Shown here piece after piece: positions 1 to 7,823 of a stretch of 64,000 bases of DNA; the first letter of the stretch is position 1, and every line of letters starts with the position of its first letter. Below the pieces are notes generated by a model. The model was not told the DNA's origin. It saw only the letters and a list, made by a program, of their open reading frames with translations, and ran no database searches. Source of the stretch: Poriferisodalis sp965226645 (GTDB lineage: Bacteria > Actinomycetota > Acidimicrobiia > Acidimicrobiales > Poriferisodalaceae); NCBI GenBank assembly GCA_965226645.1, contig CBDDDL010000001.1, positions 682,001 to 746,000 on the forward strand, in the 5' to 3' direction. The position numbers and the translations under genes were made by a program.

Positions 1-804
1 GGCGGCTTCGTGAACGCCTTTCAGTCTGTCGAGAGAGTCTGTCGCCAGCCATTCCCAGATTGCGCCGGTGAACTGCCATCCCCAGGACGCATTCGCGGGC
101 ATCGCCTCCGGGTCTGGCACGTCAACATGCGTTTCGGCGCAGTCACGTAGGCCCCGGAAGTCGCCTCGGGCGAGCAGTGCGATTGCTTCGACGGCATCAA
201 TCGGGCGTTCAGCCGTCGTGTGGGGGTGGGGCGCAACGAACCTCGGCACGACGAGCGCGTACCGCAGTCGACGTTGAGCCGGGACTTCCTCGAGACCGTC
301 TGGCAGGACAGTTCCCTCGAGCGCCAGTGAGCCGCTCTGCCCAGTGGCTACGTGGAGCAGTTGGCTCTTGCTCTGCTCGCTGATGGTCTGATGCCGTGGT
401 ACGAGGATCTTGGCACCCTTGCCTGTCGATACAACGGCATCTCGCGCCACGTGGACCCAGTACGAAACATCGCAGCGCTCGTCGTGCAGAACGAGCAATA
501 CAGGTACGCCATACCCAACCCAGTAGTCGAAGTGTGTCTTGGTCGACTCGGAGTACCACCATCCTTCGACTTCGCCGCCGGCTCGTTGCTGCGCCCTGCC
601 GAATCTCGATTTGCCTGCCTTGACTTGAACCCCGATGGGAATCTCTCGGACGCCCAGCAGCGGATCACGTGCCAGAGCGATCAGGTCAATGCCGCGATCG
701 TCCCGGGAGTTGTCCGCAATACCCCACGAGAGATATCGCTCGAACTTGAGACTCACGGCGCTGACCCCGATATTGCCGAGATGCTTCGATGAGGACTTCG
801 TCAT
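1..804 (-). CDS. DUF4365-domain protein, 3' end outside the window
   Basis: An open frame of 268 codons runs from an ATG at 804 to the window edge without a stop. The N-terminal half reads as a DUF4365 domain: after a short lead comes a GIDLIAL stretch, then IPIGVQVKAGKSRFG, and later THFDYWVGYGVPVLLVLHD. DUF4365 is a PD-(D/E)XK-like fold, and the D of GID with the QVK motif matches the usual catalytic pattern. Such domains are common in defence loci, often as nuclease parts of larger proteins. The C-terminal part continues with no family I recognise. It lies 163 nt downstream of the E1-like gene on the same strand and could be the last gene of that operon or an independent unit. The function (nucleic-acid cleavage) is inferred from the fold. 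Confidence 0.75.
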   Translation of the reverse strand, partial: MTKSSSKHLGNIGVSAVSLKFERYLSWGIADNSRDDRGIDLIALARDPLLGVREIPIGVQVKAGKSRFGRAQQRAGGEVEGWWYSESTKTHFDYWVGYGVPVLLVLHDERCDVSYWVHVARDAVVSTGKGAKILVPRHQTISEQSKSQLLHVATGQSGSLALEGTVLPDGLEEVPAQRRLRYALVVPRFVAPHPHTTAERPIDAVEAIALLARGDFRGLRDCAETHVDVPDPEAMPANASWGWQFTGAIWEWLATDSLDRLKGVHEAA

Positions 805-967
805 GGCGGGAGTTCCCCGAATCCTGCAGCCATCAAGACCAACCTCAACGTGAGTGATCCTTCGCCGATGAGCCGATCAACCGACAAGATGCACCCCACG
901 GTTCGGCAACGCAGCGAGCGATGTCTGGCGGCGCACGACCTCCGGCATAACCCCGACAGGCCAGCCT

Positions 968-2473
968 TCAAGCACCGCGCGAACCTAGCCGTGCGACTCT
1001 GACGTACTTCGGAACTGGTCGGCGCTCACCTGCGCACCATGCCCCCGACGTGCGAGCCCGATGAGGCCGCTCGATCTTGGTCGAGAGCTGCGGTGCGGGA
1101 ATACTGGCTCGCGAGAAGCCGGGATTGGGCGGCTGTTCGACCCCTACGGCTAGGGCGGCGAGGACGTTGTCCGGGCTTCGAAGGTCGAGGTTGATAGTTG
1201 CGAAGTGTTGGCCGTCGTGGAGGATGCGCAGCAGGTCTGCGACGCTCAGGGCTCCTGCAATGGCGCCGACGAACGAGGCTGCCGCGGTGGCTCCGGCGAT
1301 TTCGACAACCCCGCAGCGCGCATCGCCCTGTGGTTCGCCCTGGTCAATGCGCTGGCTGATTTCGGCTTCATAGGCGGCGGCAAGCGGAAGATCCGCCTCT
1401 TCGTCTTCCTCGAACGCCGTCGCCGGCGTGAGTTGCGATGGGAACGAGTGGATCAGCATGTCGAGGTAGCCGGTCGGGCTAGCGCCAAGGCCGGCATCGA
1501 CTACCCGAGAGAACTTGTCGCCTAGGGCTCGCCGCGGCTCGGGCTTGTCGAAACCGGCGAGAGCGAGTTCGGGCTCTCCGCACTGAGGGATCAGTCTTGC
1601 GTCGAAACGTCGCTCGACAAGGCGCGTCTTGAAGCCGAGCGACTCCAATTGAGCTTGTACAACACGGGACTTGTACCGACTGATGTCGGTTTTCTCGGTC
1701 AGCAACCCTGTCGAGCAGTTCGCCTCGATGATGTGGTCGAAGTCGACCAGGAAGACCTCGAGCGCTTCGGATCGTTCGTAGGGCAGGCAACCGAGACTCC
1801 ACGCGTTCGCCTGACCGAGGTGTCCCAAGCCCAGCAACCAAGTGCTGGTTGGCAAGAATTGAAGGTCTGGCCCGAGGGTTTCTGGCGACCGCCATTCCAG
1901 ATCCGGTCGCCACAGAGAGAGTCCAACGGTGCGACGACCGGCAACGGCTGAGCCGAGCAGATGCTGGAACAGCTCGGAGACTCCTAGTGCGCCTGCCACG
2001 ACGCCAGCAAGTGGGATCGCTGGCCTGCATGGCTGGTTGTCGATCGAATCGGTCACGCCTCCGCACCAGCCATGCCAGGTGAGGTTCAGCCGATGCTGAC
2101 GTCGGGCTTGGTGAAGTAGTGGTGGCATGCCGACTCGCAGCGCCGGTTGGTCAGGATCAAGTCGATCCACTACGACACCCCCGAAGCTGCCGACTGCGTC
2201 GACGAGGCTCTTGCGACGGGCCCATGGCAGCGAAAGCGAGGGGTTGTCAGTGATGGCCACGTGAACGCCGCCGAGCATCGCCCGATGTCCGGTATTGACG
2301 GCCGTGAGCAGCGCAGCTTGCGCAGCGAGATCCTCGGCGATGCGCGTGCCCACCTCCAGTTGCAGCACAAACTCATGGAGGCGGCGGTGGGCATCGGCAA
2401 TGTCGCTCGCCTGATGTCCGTCCAACAGGATCTTGGCCGTGCGACTGAGTTGGTCCCGGCCGATGGGGTTCAT
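968..2473 (-). CDS. E1-like ThiF-fold adenylyltransferase of a ubiquitin-like system
   Basis: Predicted to adenylate the C-terminal glycine of the Ubl encoded three genes upstream. Within about 501 aa, the second half is a ThiF/MoeB/HesA domain: a nucleotide loop LLGLGHLGQ near residue 213, then VDFDHIIEANCSTG for ATP/Mg binding, and a CG at about residue 387 followed by a hydrophobic VGAIAGALSVADLLR helix, which is where E1-like enzymes carry their cysteine. The N-terminal 200 residues are a family-specific extension. I chose the ATG at 2473 because it forms an ATGA overlap with the JAMM gene stop and has AGGAG 7 nt upstream; an earlier in-frame ATG at 2530 would overlap by 61 nt. E1 assignment is confident; the substrate is inferred from the operon. 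Confidence 0.85.
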   Translation of the reverse strand: MNPIGRDQLSRTAKILLDGHQASDIADAHRRLHEFVLQLEVGTRIAEDLAAQAALLTAVNTGHRAMLGGVHVAITDNPSLSLPWARRKSLVDAVGSFGGVVVDRLDPDQPALRVGMPPLLHQARRQHRLNLTWHGWCGGVTDSIDNQPCRPAIPLAGVVAGALGVSELFQHLLGSAVAGRRTVGLSLWRPDLEWRSPETLGPDLQFLPTSTWLLGLGHLGQANAWSLGCLPYERSEALEVFLVDFDHIIEANCSTGLLTEKTDISRYKSRVVQAQLESLGFKTRLVERRFDARLIPQCGEPELALAGFDKPEPRRALGDKFSRVVDAGLGASPTGYLDMLIHSFPSQLTPATAFEEDEEADLPLAAAYEAEISQRIDQGEPQGDARCGVVEIAGATAAASFVGAIAGALSVADLLRILHDGQHFATINLDLRSPDNVLAALAVGVEQPPNPGFSRASIPAPQLSTKIERPHRARTSGAWCAGERRPVPKYVRVARLGSRGA

Positions 2474-2973
2474 GTCCATCTCCTGACCGACATATGGCGA
2501 GCGGCATCCCGTCCAAACCAGGAAGTCCATTTGTCATTGCCGGAGTACTCGTGAACGCCGACGTGGTGAGGCCTCACTCGCCGGGTCGCGAGATGGGGAA
2601 CGATCAAGGCGACGTGTCCGACACGGGCGATCATCGGGTTGGCCTTGTCGATGGAGCTCTGCAGGACCGATGCACCCCCGTGCGTGTGGACATCGGCGAT
2701 GACGGTGAGACCCTTCGCCTCACACAGGGCCCAGAGCTTGCTGAATGCGTGTCCGTCTATTTCGATGTGCCCGCGCAGGCACGCCGGATCCAGGTCATCG
2801 AAGTACTCGATGTGGGTCACGCGGCGCGAGTCGGGACGGGGTGCCAGAAGAAACGCCCCCGCCTCACGACTGCCTTTCCCTCGCCGGTCGAGTTCGCGGA
2901 TCAGAGAGCGCCACTGCCGAACTCCTAGTTCGACGAGCGGGCGTCGGTATGACCTAGTTGCCCAAGTAGTCAT
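2470..2973 (-). CDS. JAMM/MPN (Mov34) deubiquitinase-like metalloprotease
   Basis: A 167-aa protein with a complete JAMM zinc motif: Glu37 in REAGAFLL, His96 and His98 in DVHTHGG, Ser106 and Asp109, giving exactly HxH-x7-S-x2-D. JAMM proteases cut isopeptide or peptide bonds after the C-terminal glycine of ubiquitin-like proteins. The partner Ubl already ends in glycine without a tail, so this enzyme more likely removes Ubl from conjugates than matures a precursor; that is inference. It overlaps the E2-like gene by 20 nt and the E1-like gene by 4 nt, so the operon is translationally coupled. Confidence 0.9.
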   Translation of the reverse strand: MTTWATRSYRRPLVELGVRQWRSLIRELDRRGKGSREAGAFLLAPRPDSRRVTHIEYFDDLDPACLRGHIEIDGHAFSKLWALCEAKGLTVIADVHTHGGASVLQSSIDKANPMIARVGHVALIVPHLATRRVRPHHVGVHEYSGNDKWTSWFGRDAARHMSVRRWT

Positions 2974-3433
2974 CGGCGTTCAGCAATTCGTGGACTCGAC
3001 TTAGAAAGAACGCCAAGTCCCGTCCGGCGCGCCATGCGTTAGCAGGGTGCTCTCTAGCCCATTCAGCGTGAGCACCGAGGCCCCCGCGGTCCCACGGGGC
3101 GTACAGGGCTCGGCCGTCATTCCAGTCCGTGCGAAAGACGTGGCCTACACGGTCACCCTTCGGTCGGTCATCCGGAACGAGCTGAACGTCGAGGTCCAGA
3201 TCCCACGGTGTGGCAGTCGGAGCCTGCTGCGGATACCCCGGCAGGTCGATGCGGAGCCCGTACTCAAGCGGCGCGTTGCCCCGCTCGGCAGCGGATACAG
3301 CGAAGATGCCAATCGGCCAATCGAGCGAGACCAACCGCCAACGCCCGCCGTCGACGCCGCTCTGGAACGCAGCAGATTCCAAAGCGGAACGGAGTGCCCG
3401 CTCATCCGGCGCGACCACCAGAAGCTCCGTCAA
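2954..3433 (-). CDS. E2-like (UBC-fold) protein lacking any cysteine
   Basis: A 159-aa protein matching a prokaryotic E2-like family: LRIDLPGYPQQAPTATPWDLD, then GHVFRTDWNDGRALYAPWDR, HAEW, and a C-terminal helix FLSRVHELLNADDY. In classical E2s the segment GxICLD carries the catalytic cysteine; here the equivalent looks like DGRALYAP, and there is no cysteine anywhere in the protein. It is therefore either a scaffold or uses another chemistry. The TTG start overlaps the Ubl stop as TTGA. Family membership is read from motifs and from position between the Ubl and JAMM genes; the alignment of the active-site segment is by eye. Confidence 0.8.
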   Translation of the reverse strand: MTELLVVAPDERALRSALESAAFQSGVDGGRWRLVSLDWPIGIFAVSAAERGNAPLEYGLRIDLPGYPQQAPTATPWDLDLDVQLVPDDRPKGDRVGHVFRTDWNDGRALYAPWDRGGLGAHAEWAREHPANAWRAGRDLAFFLSRVHELLNADDYLGN

Positions 3434-3942
3434 CCCTCGAACCGCTTCTTCGGAACGAGATCGAAGTCGACGTCACAGCGAGGGCTCGTGACGAGCGAGC
3501 CGACATGCACTTCAACGTCAAGGAACTCGGTCGTGCCGCGGACTACGAGGGCGTGACGCGGGATTTCTTCACTCGGGAGCTTGAAGCCGTCTGATCCCGT
3601 GGCCCAGCGATACACCCGCGAGATGTGCGTAGATGGCGCAAAGGACCGGTCGAGCACCAAACCGTTGTGGTGGACGCGTGCCTTGACACTGCTGCAGCGT
3701 CCTCGATGCACATGGCATCGATGCGTGATCCCGGCCTCGTCCAGCGAACTCCCGATGTCCAGCGGGTCCTCCTTTTCCGCGAGCCAGATGGACTCACCGG
3801 ACACCGCTGGCTCGTCGGTCGCCAGCAGGTCTCGCACGTGGCCGGTACGGCTGACCGGAATCAGCTGCAGCTCCGTCGTGCCCTCGGTGTGGACGTAGAT
3901 CTCAAAGACCTCGTCCGGATCGGGGTTGTTCGTAGCGGTCAA
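3430..3942 (-). CDS. Tandem ubiquitin-like (multiubiquitin-type) protein ending in glycine
   Basis: A 170-aa first gene of the minus-strand operon. It contains two beta-grasp-like halves: residues about 12-80 (FEIYVHTEGTTELQL onwards) and about 84-170 (VKARVHHNGLVLDRSF to the end). The protein ends DLVPKKRFEG, a bare C-terminal glycine as required for E1 activation, with no extra residues to trim. Start is TTG at 3942, supported by AGGAG 8 nt upstream. It resembles the Ubl of bacterial Bil/Bub-type operons, where Ubl, E2, E1 and JAMM genes act together, in known cases in phage defence. Function here is inferred from the operon. Confidence 0.8.
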   Translation of the reverse strand: MTATNNPDPDEVFEIYVHTEGTTELQLIPVSRTGHVRDLLATDEPAVSGESIWLAEKEDPLDIGSSLDEAGITHRCHVHRGRCSSVKARVHHNGLVLDRSFAPSTHISRVYRWATGSDGFKLPSEEIPRHALVVRGTTEFLDVEVHVGSLVTSPRCDVDFDLVPKKRFEG

Positions 3943-4070
3943 ATCAATGTCTCCTGTTATGGGATTCAGATGAATCCATCAGAAAGTGTAACAGGAGTGA
4001 AGTTGCGAATTGCGCTAAGACGTAGCAGAATGCGCAACAGACCCGTTGCAGGGGACCGGAGGGGGATGCG
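3943..4070. promoter_or_regulatory. Divergent promoter region between the Ubl operon and the XRE/ImmA gene
   Basis: This 128-bp gap serves both directions. It holds a GTTGCG (4002-4007) and CGCAAC (4033-4038) inverted pair, with GCGC-containing half sites between, a plausible operator for the XRE-type protein starting at 4071. A strong Shine-Dalgarno (GGAGGGGG) precedes that start. Promoter hexamers are not clear enough to call. Confidence 0.4.
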
Positions 4071-5276
4071 ATGAGCCAACTTCACGAGGTGCTCGCGCGC
4101 GCTCGCATGCGTGCCCGCTACTCGCAAGACGACGTCGGCGCGGTGCTCGGCATTAACCGGGCGATGGTGTCCTATTGGGAAGCTGGCACACGAACCCCGA
4201 ATGATCGTCAGCTGAGTGCGCTGGCGCGGCTCTACGGCATCGAACCTGTCAATCTTGTCGAGGGCCGCTACCTCGAGCCTGCGGCCGACGACTTGGCCGG
4301 CATGCTGCTGCGCGCAGATGACGAGGTCGACCCTGGCGCCGCGCCCGGCATCCGCGAGTTCGTTCAGTTCCTTGACCGCTTCGCTGAACTGGCTGGAATC
4401 CTGGGTGAATCGATCCGGGGCCTGACGCAAAGCCCCTTCGTGCAACGGCAGAAGTACACCCAGAAGGACGACATTCGTCGCAAGGCGGAAGAGGTACGTG
4501 CCCACCTCGGCCTCGGTTCGGCCCCAATCTCGGACCTTGATCCGATATGCGAAACGCTGGGCGTCACCCTGTACCGCGCGCCCCTCGGGTCAGACTTACG
4601 TCAAGCACCATCAGGCGCGTTTCTGAAGCATCCCGAAGTGGGCTTCGCGATCTTGGTGAACCTGGACATGACACCTGGGCGGCGGCGATTCACGGTTGCA
4701 CACGAACTGGCGCACGCGCTTTTTCATAGTGACGAGACCAACCAGGTGCTCTCTCACGGCGGCGGTCCACGTGAGAGCTTCGCCGACGCGTTCGCCGGCG
4801 AGTTCCTCATGCCAAGCGAGGGCGTTCGACGGTTTGCCGAGGAGGTCGGGCTGCCGCCTCGCATTTCCGATCCGGTCGACATCATTCACATTCAGCGGTA
4901 CTTCAAGGTGTCATGGCCCACAGCGCTGGTGCGGCTGCGCCAGATGAATGCGATTGCGCAAGACACATACGCCGAGCTCAGGGCCTCGGTTCGCCCGGTG
5001 TCGCTAGCGCGAGCGCTCGGGTATGTGATCCATCCGGAAGAGGACGCCCAGAATGCCGAGCTGTGGCGGATACAGCGTTTTCCCAGGTCGTTCTTGCGGA
5101 TGCTGCGCCAGGCAGTCGTGACGGACGTCATGTCGCCGCCGAGCGCGGCTTCGTTCGCCGGATTGGCGGTGCCCGACATCGTGCAGATCCTCGGTCAGCC
5201 TCTCGGCGACGCTCGACAGGAGTCGCAGTACCTCGAGGCAGAGTTCAACGAGTTCGAGGTCACTGGCGTTGTCTGA
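4071..5276 (+). CDS. XRE-family HTH fused to ImmA/IrrE-type zinc peptidase
   Basis: A 401-aa protein with an N-terminal helix-turn-helix (residues about 4-60, with INRAMVSYWEAGTRTP as the recognition region) and a COG2856 metallopeptidase domain with HELAH at 211-215 and the following FADAFAGEFLMP ligand segment near 238-248. Such proteins act as protease-regulators that sense a signal and cleave or sequester a repressor or toxin partner. The next gene overlaps by 8 nt and encodes a PIN domain, the usual partner, so the pair looks like a toxin-antitoxin-like module. It is divergent from the Ubl operon and might control it; that link is untested. Confidence 0.9.
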   Translation: MSQLHEVLARARMRARYSQDDVGAVLGINRAMVSYWEAGTRTPNDRQLSALARLYGIEPVNLVEGRYLEPAADDLAGMLLRADDEVDPGAAPGIREFVQFLDRFAELAGILGESIRGLTQSPFVQRQKYTQKDDIRRKAEEVRAHLGLGSAPISDLDPICETLGVTLYRAPLGSDLRQAPSGAFLKHPEVGFAILVNLDMTPGRRRFTVAHELAHALFHSDETNQVLSHGGGPRESFADAFAGEFLMPSEGVRRFAEEVGLPPRISDPVDIIHIQRYFKVSWPTALVRLRQMNAIAQDTYAELRASVRPVSLARALGYVIHPEEDAQNAELWRIQRFPRSFLRMLRQAVVTDVMSPPSAASFAGLAVPDIVQILGQPLGDARQESQYLEAEFNEFEVTGVV

Positions 5277-5913
5277 AGGCTCGTACATCGTGGACACCGT
5301 GGTGCTGTTGTACTTCCTGCTCGTGGGGCAAGAACGACTCCTCGGGGAGCTCCTCGGCAAACCGCTGCGAGTTCCTTTGGCGGTCTACGACCCGGACGAT
5401 CGGACACTTCCGACCGGGAGGTCGGCAAAGTCGGAGTTCTTGTCGGAAATGCGGCAGTCGGTGAGGCACTACGAGAGTGCGGCGGCCTCGGCCGAAGAAT
5501 CAGAAGCCATAGACCACGAGATCGAATCGTTCACGAGGATCAAGCGCGTCGATGATCTCTACGACGAAGGCAGCCTCGTCCCGGCGGTGATGACCCCATC
5601 AGAGCTGTCGTTTGCCGCACGGCTCCAAAGCACTGAGACAGCCGACTACGGCCTCCGCGTGCCGCTTGGACCTGGGGAAGCCGCCTGTGTTGCGATCTCG
5701 TTTCAGCGTGGCTGGACCATCGCGACGGACGACTCCGACGCCCTCAAGGTGCTCGATCAGTTGCATGGCGACCGGCCCTATCCCAAGGAGCGCGTCCGCA
5801 AGCTCCTTATTCGTGCCGCCGACGAGGGTCGCATCACGCCCATCGAGGCGAACCGACTCCCCGGCGAGATGCGCTCACTGGGCTTCTGGGACACCGGTCA
5901 GCCGTTCGACTGA
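5269..5913 (+). CDS. PIN-domain protein, probable toxin or nuclease partner
   Basis: A 214-aa protein starting at TTG within the end of the ImmA/IrrE gene (8-nt overlap). It shows the PIN pattern: an early acidic residue in YIVDTVVLLY (Asp9), GPGEAACVAIS (Glu137) and IATDDSDALKVL (Asp154/155/157). PIN domains are Mg-dependent RNases. A 60-residue charged insert (about 60-120) separates the first motif from the rest, longer than in VapC. Its coupling to the upstream HTH-ImmA protein suggests that protein is the antitoxin or regulator. Confidence 0.75.
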   Translation: MSEGSYIVDTVVLLYFLLVGQERLLGELLGKPLRVPLAVYDPDDRTLPTGRSAKSEFLSEMRQSVRHYESAAASAEESEAIDHEIESFTRIKRVDDLYDEGSLVPAVMTPSELSFAARLQSTETADYGLRVPLGPGEAACVAISFQRGWTIATDDSDALKVLDQLHGDRPYPKERVRKLLIRAADEGRITPIEANRLPGEMRSLGFWDTGQPFD

Positions 5914-6011
5914 TCGCCTCGTCGTAGCGCTCGCTGCGGGCCCCGACGCCGTCGTCGCGACGTGGCCTTGCCGTGACGGCCACAATGGGGCGCTCCTGCG
6001 AAGGGATGAGC

Positions 6012-7565
6012 GTGGCGACAGATCTTGGTGAACTGCAGAGCAAGCTCTGGGAGACGGCGGACCAGCTGCGGGCCAACTCCGGGCTGAAGGCGTCGGAGTA
6101 CGCCTCGCCGGTGCTGGGGCTGATCTTCTTGAGGTACGCCGACCAGCGGTTCGCCCAGGCAGCCGAGGAGGTGGGACCGGGTTCCGACCGCCGTCCGATC
6201 GGGCCCGAGGACTACCAAGCCGCCGGGGCTCTGTATCTCCCCAAGGAATCCCGTTTCGAGACTCTGCTCGATCTGCCTGAGGGGGCCGATATCGGCAAGG
6301 CGATCAACCAGGCCATGGGCGGCATCGAGGTTTTCAACGCCGCTCTCCAAGGCGTCCTGCCGAAGGACTACTCCCGCATCCCCGACGACATTTTGGGCGA
6401 GCTGCTGCGCCTGTTGAAAGCACTGCCAGAGGCGATCGAGGGTGACGGGTTTGGGTTGATCTACGAGTACTTCCTCGGCAACTTCGCCTTCTCCGAAGGC
6501 CAGAAGGGCGGCGAGTTCTTCACGCCCACCTCGATCGTGCGACTCATCGTCGAGATTCTCGAACCGTTCCACGGCAAGATCTACGACCCCGCCTGCGGCT
6601 CGGGCGGCATGTTCGTGCAATCTGCTCACTTCGTCGAACGCCACCGCAGCGACCCCGGCCAAGAACTGTCAATCTACGGCCAGGAGAAAACCGGCGACAC
6701 GGTCAAGCTCGCCAAAATGAACCTCGCCGTCCACGGACTCGACGGCGACATCAGAGAAGGCAACACTTATTACGAGGACATCCACGACTCGGTTGGCAAG
6801 TTTGACTTCGTCATGGCGAATCCGCCGTTCAACGTGAACAAGATCGACAAGACGAAACTTGAAGACGATCCGCGATTCCCGTTCGGATTGCCGAAGCCCG
6901 ACAACGGCAACTACCTCTGGATCCAGACGTTCTACTCCGCCCTCAACGACACCGGGCGGGCTGGCTTCGTCATGGCCAACTCGGCGTCAGACGCACGAGG
7001 CAGCGAACTCGACATTCGCCGCCGGCTGATCGAGGATCGCAGTGTCGACGTGGTCGTCGCCGTCGGTACGAACATGTTCTACACCGTCACCCTGCCCGTT
7101 ACGCTGTGGTTTCTCGACCGCGGCAAGAGGCACACCGATCGAGCCGACCAGGTACTGTTCATCGACGCTCGCAAGATCTACAACCAGATCGACAGAGCCC
7201 ACCGCGACTGGACGTCGCTTCAAGTCGAGTTCCTCGCCAATATCACCCGTCTCTGGCGAGGGGAGACGCCAGAGTTCGATGCCGGAAGCCAAGAAATGCT
7301 CGGCGCGGTGTTGCCCGCCAACACGTACCACGATGTTGTCGGACTATGCGGAACTGCGACCATCGAGAGCATTAGGGATGAAGGGTGGAGTCTCAATCCC
7401 GGCCGATACGTCCAAACGGCCGTGGACAACATTGCCGATATGGAAGTGGCTCTTGACCAGGTGCAGGACCTGACAGAACAGTTTCGAGAACTCACGACCA
7501 TCGCGCACAAGCTCGAAGGTCAGATTCTGGATGCGGCAAACAGCTTCCTCGGAGAGCGGGGATGA
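6012..7565 (+). CDS. hsdM: Type I restriction-modification DNA methyltransferase subunit
   Basis: About 517 aa. An N-terminal HsdM helical domain (LWETADQLRANSGLKASEY onwards) precedes an N6-adenine methyltransferase with SAM motif DPACGSGGMF near residue 192 and catalytic NPPF near 270. It modifies the same site that HsdR would restrict, with specificity given by HsdS. The GTG at 6012 has AAGGGA about 5 nt upstream; in-frame ATGs at 5973 and 6006 are alternatives. Its stop overlaps the hsdS start as ATGA. The subunit looks intact, but its specificity partner is broken. Confidence 0.92.
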   Translation: MATDLGELQSKLWETADQLRANSGLKASEYASPVLGLIFLRYADQRFAQAAEEVGPGSDRRPIGPEDYQAAGALYLPKESRFETLLDLPEGADIGKAINQAMGGIEVFNAALQGVLPKDYSRIPDDILGELLRLLKALPEAIEGDGFGLIYEYFLGNFAFSEGQKGGEFFTPTSIVRLIVEILEPFHGKIYDPACGSGGMFVQSAHFVERHRSDPGQELSIYGQEKTGDTVKLAKMNLAVHGLDGDIREGNTYYEDIHDSVGKFDFVMANPPFNVNKIDKTKLEDDPRFPFGLPKPDNGNYLWIQTFYSALNDTGRAGFVMANSASDARGSELDIRRRLIEDRSVDVVVAVGTNMFYTVTLPVTLWFLDRGKRHTDRADQVLFIDARKIYNQIDRAHRDWTSLQVEFLANITRLWRGETPEFDAGSQEMLGAVLPANTYHDVVGLCGTATIESIRDEGWSLNPGRYVQTAVDNIADMEVALDQVQDLTEQFRELTTIAHKLEGQILDAANSFLGERG

Positions 7566-7823
7566 CTCGGGCCGTACGGCTCGGTGCTGTTGCTGAGGTA
7601 AACTGGGGGAATACAAGCGTAACCAAGAAAGCGTATGTTCAAGACGGAGTCCAAGCCTATTCTGCCAGTGGGCCGGATGGCTTTGTTGACTGGGCCGAGC
7701 ACGATACTCCCGGCGTCGTTGTTAGCGCAATTGGTGCTCAGTGTGGTAAAACGTGGTACGCCCAAGGGCGGTGGACTCCGATTAAGAACACTCTCTGGTT
7801 TCGGTCCAACGATCCAGGTGTTG

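Noticed and set aside
352..792. A 146-codon plus-strand frame
   Set aside because: Antisense to the DUF4365 gene, whose motifs are clear.
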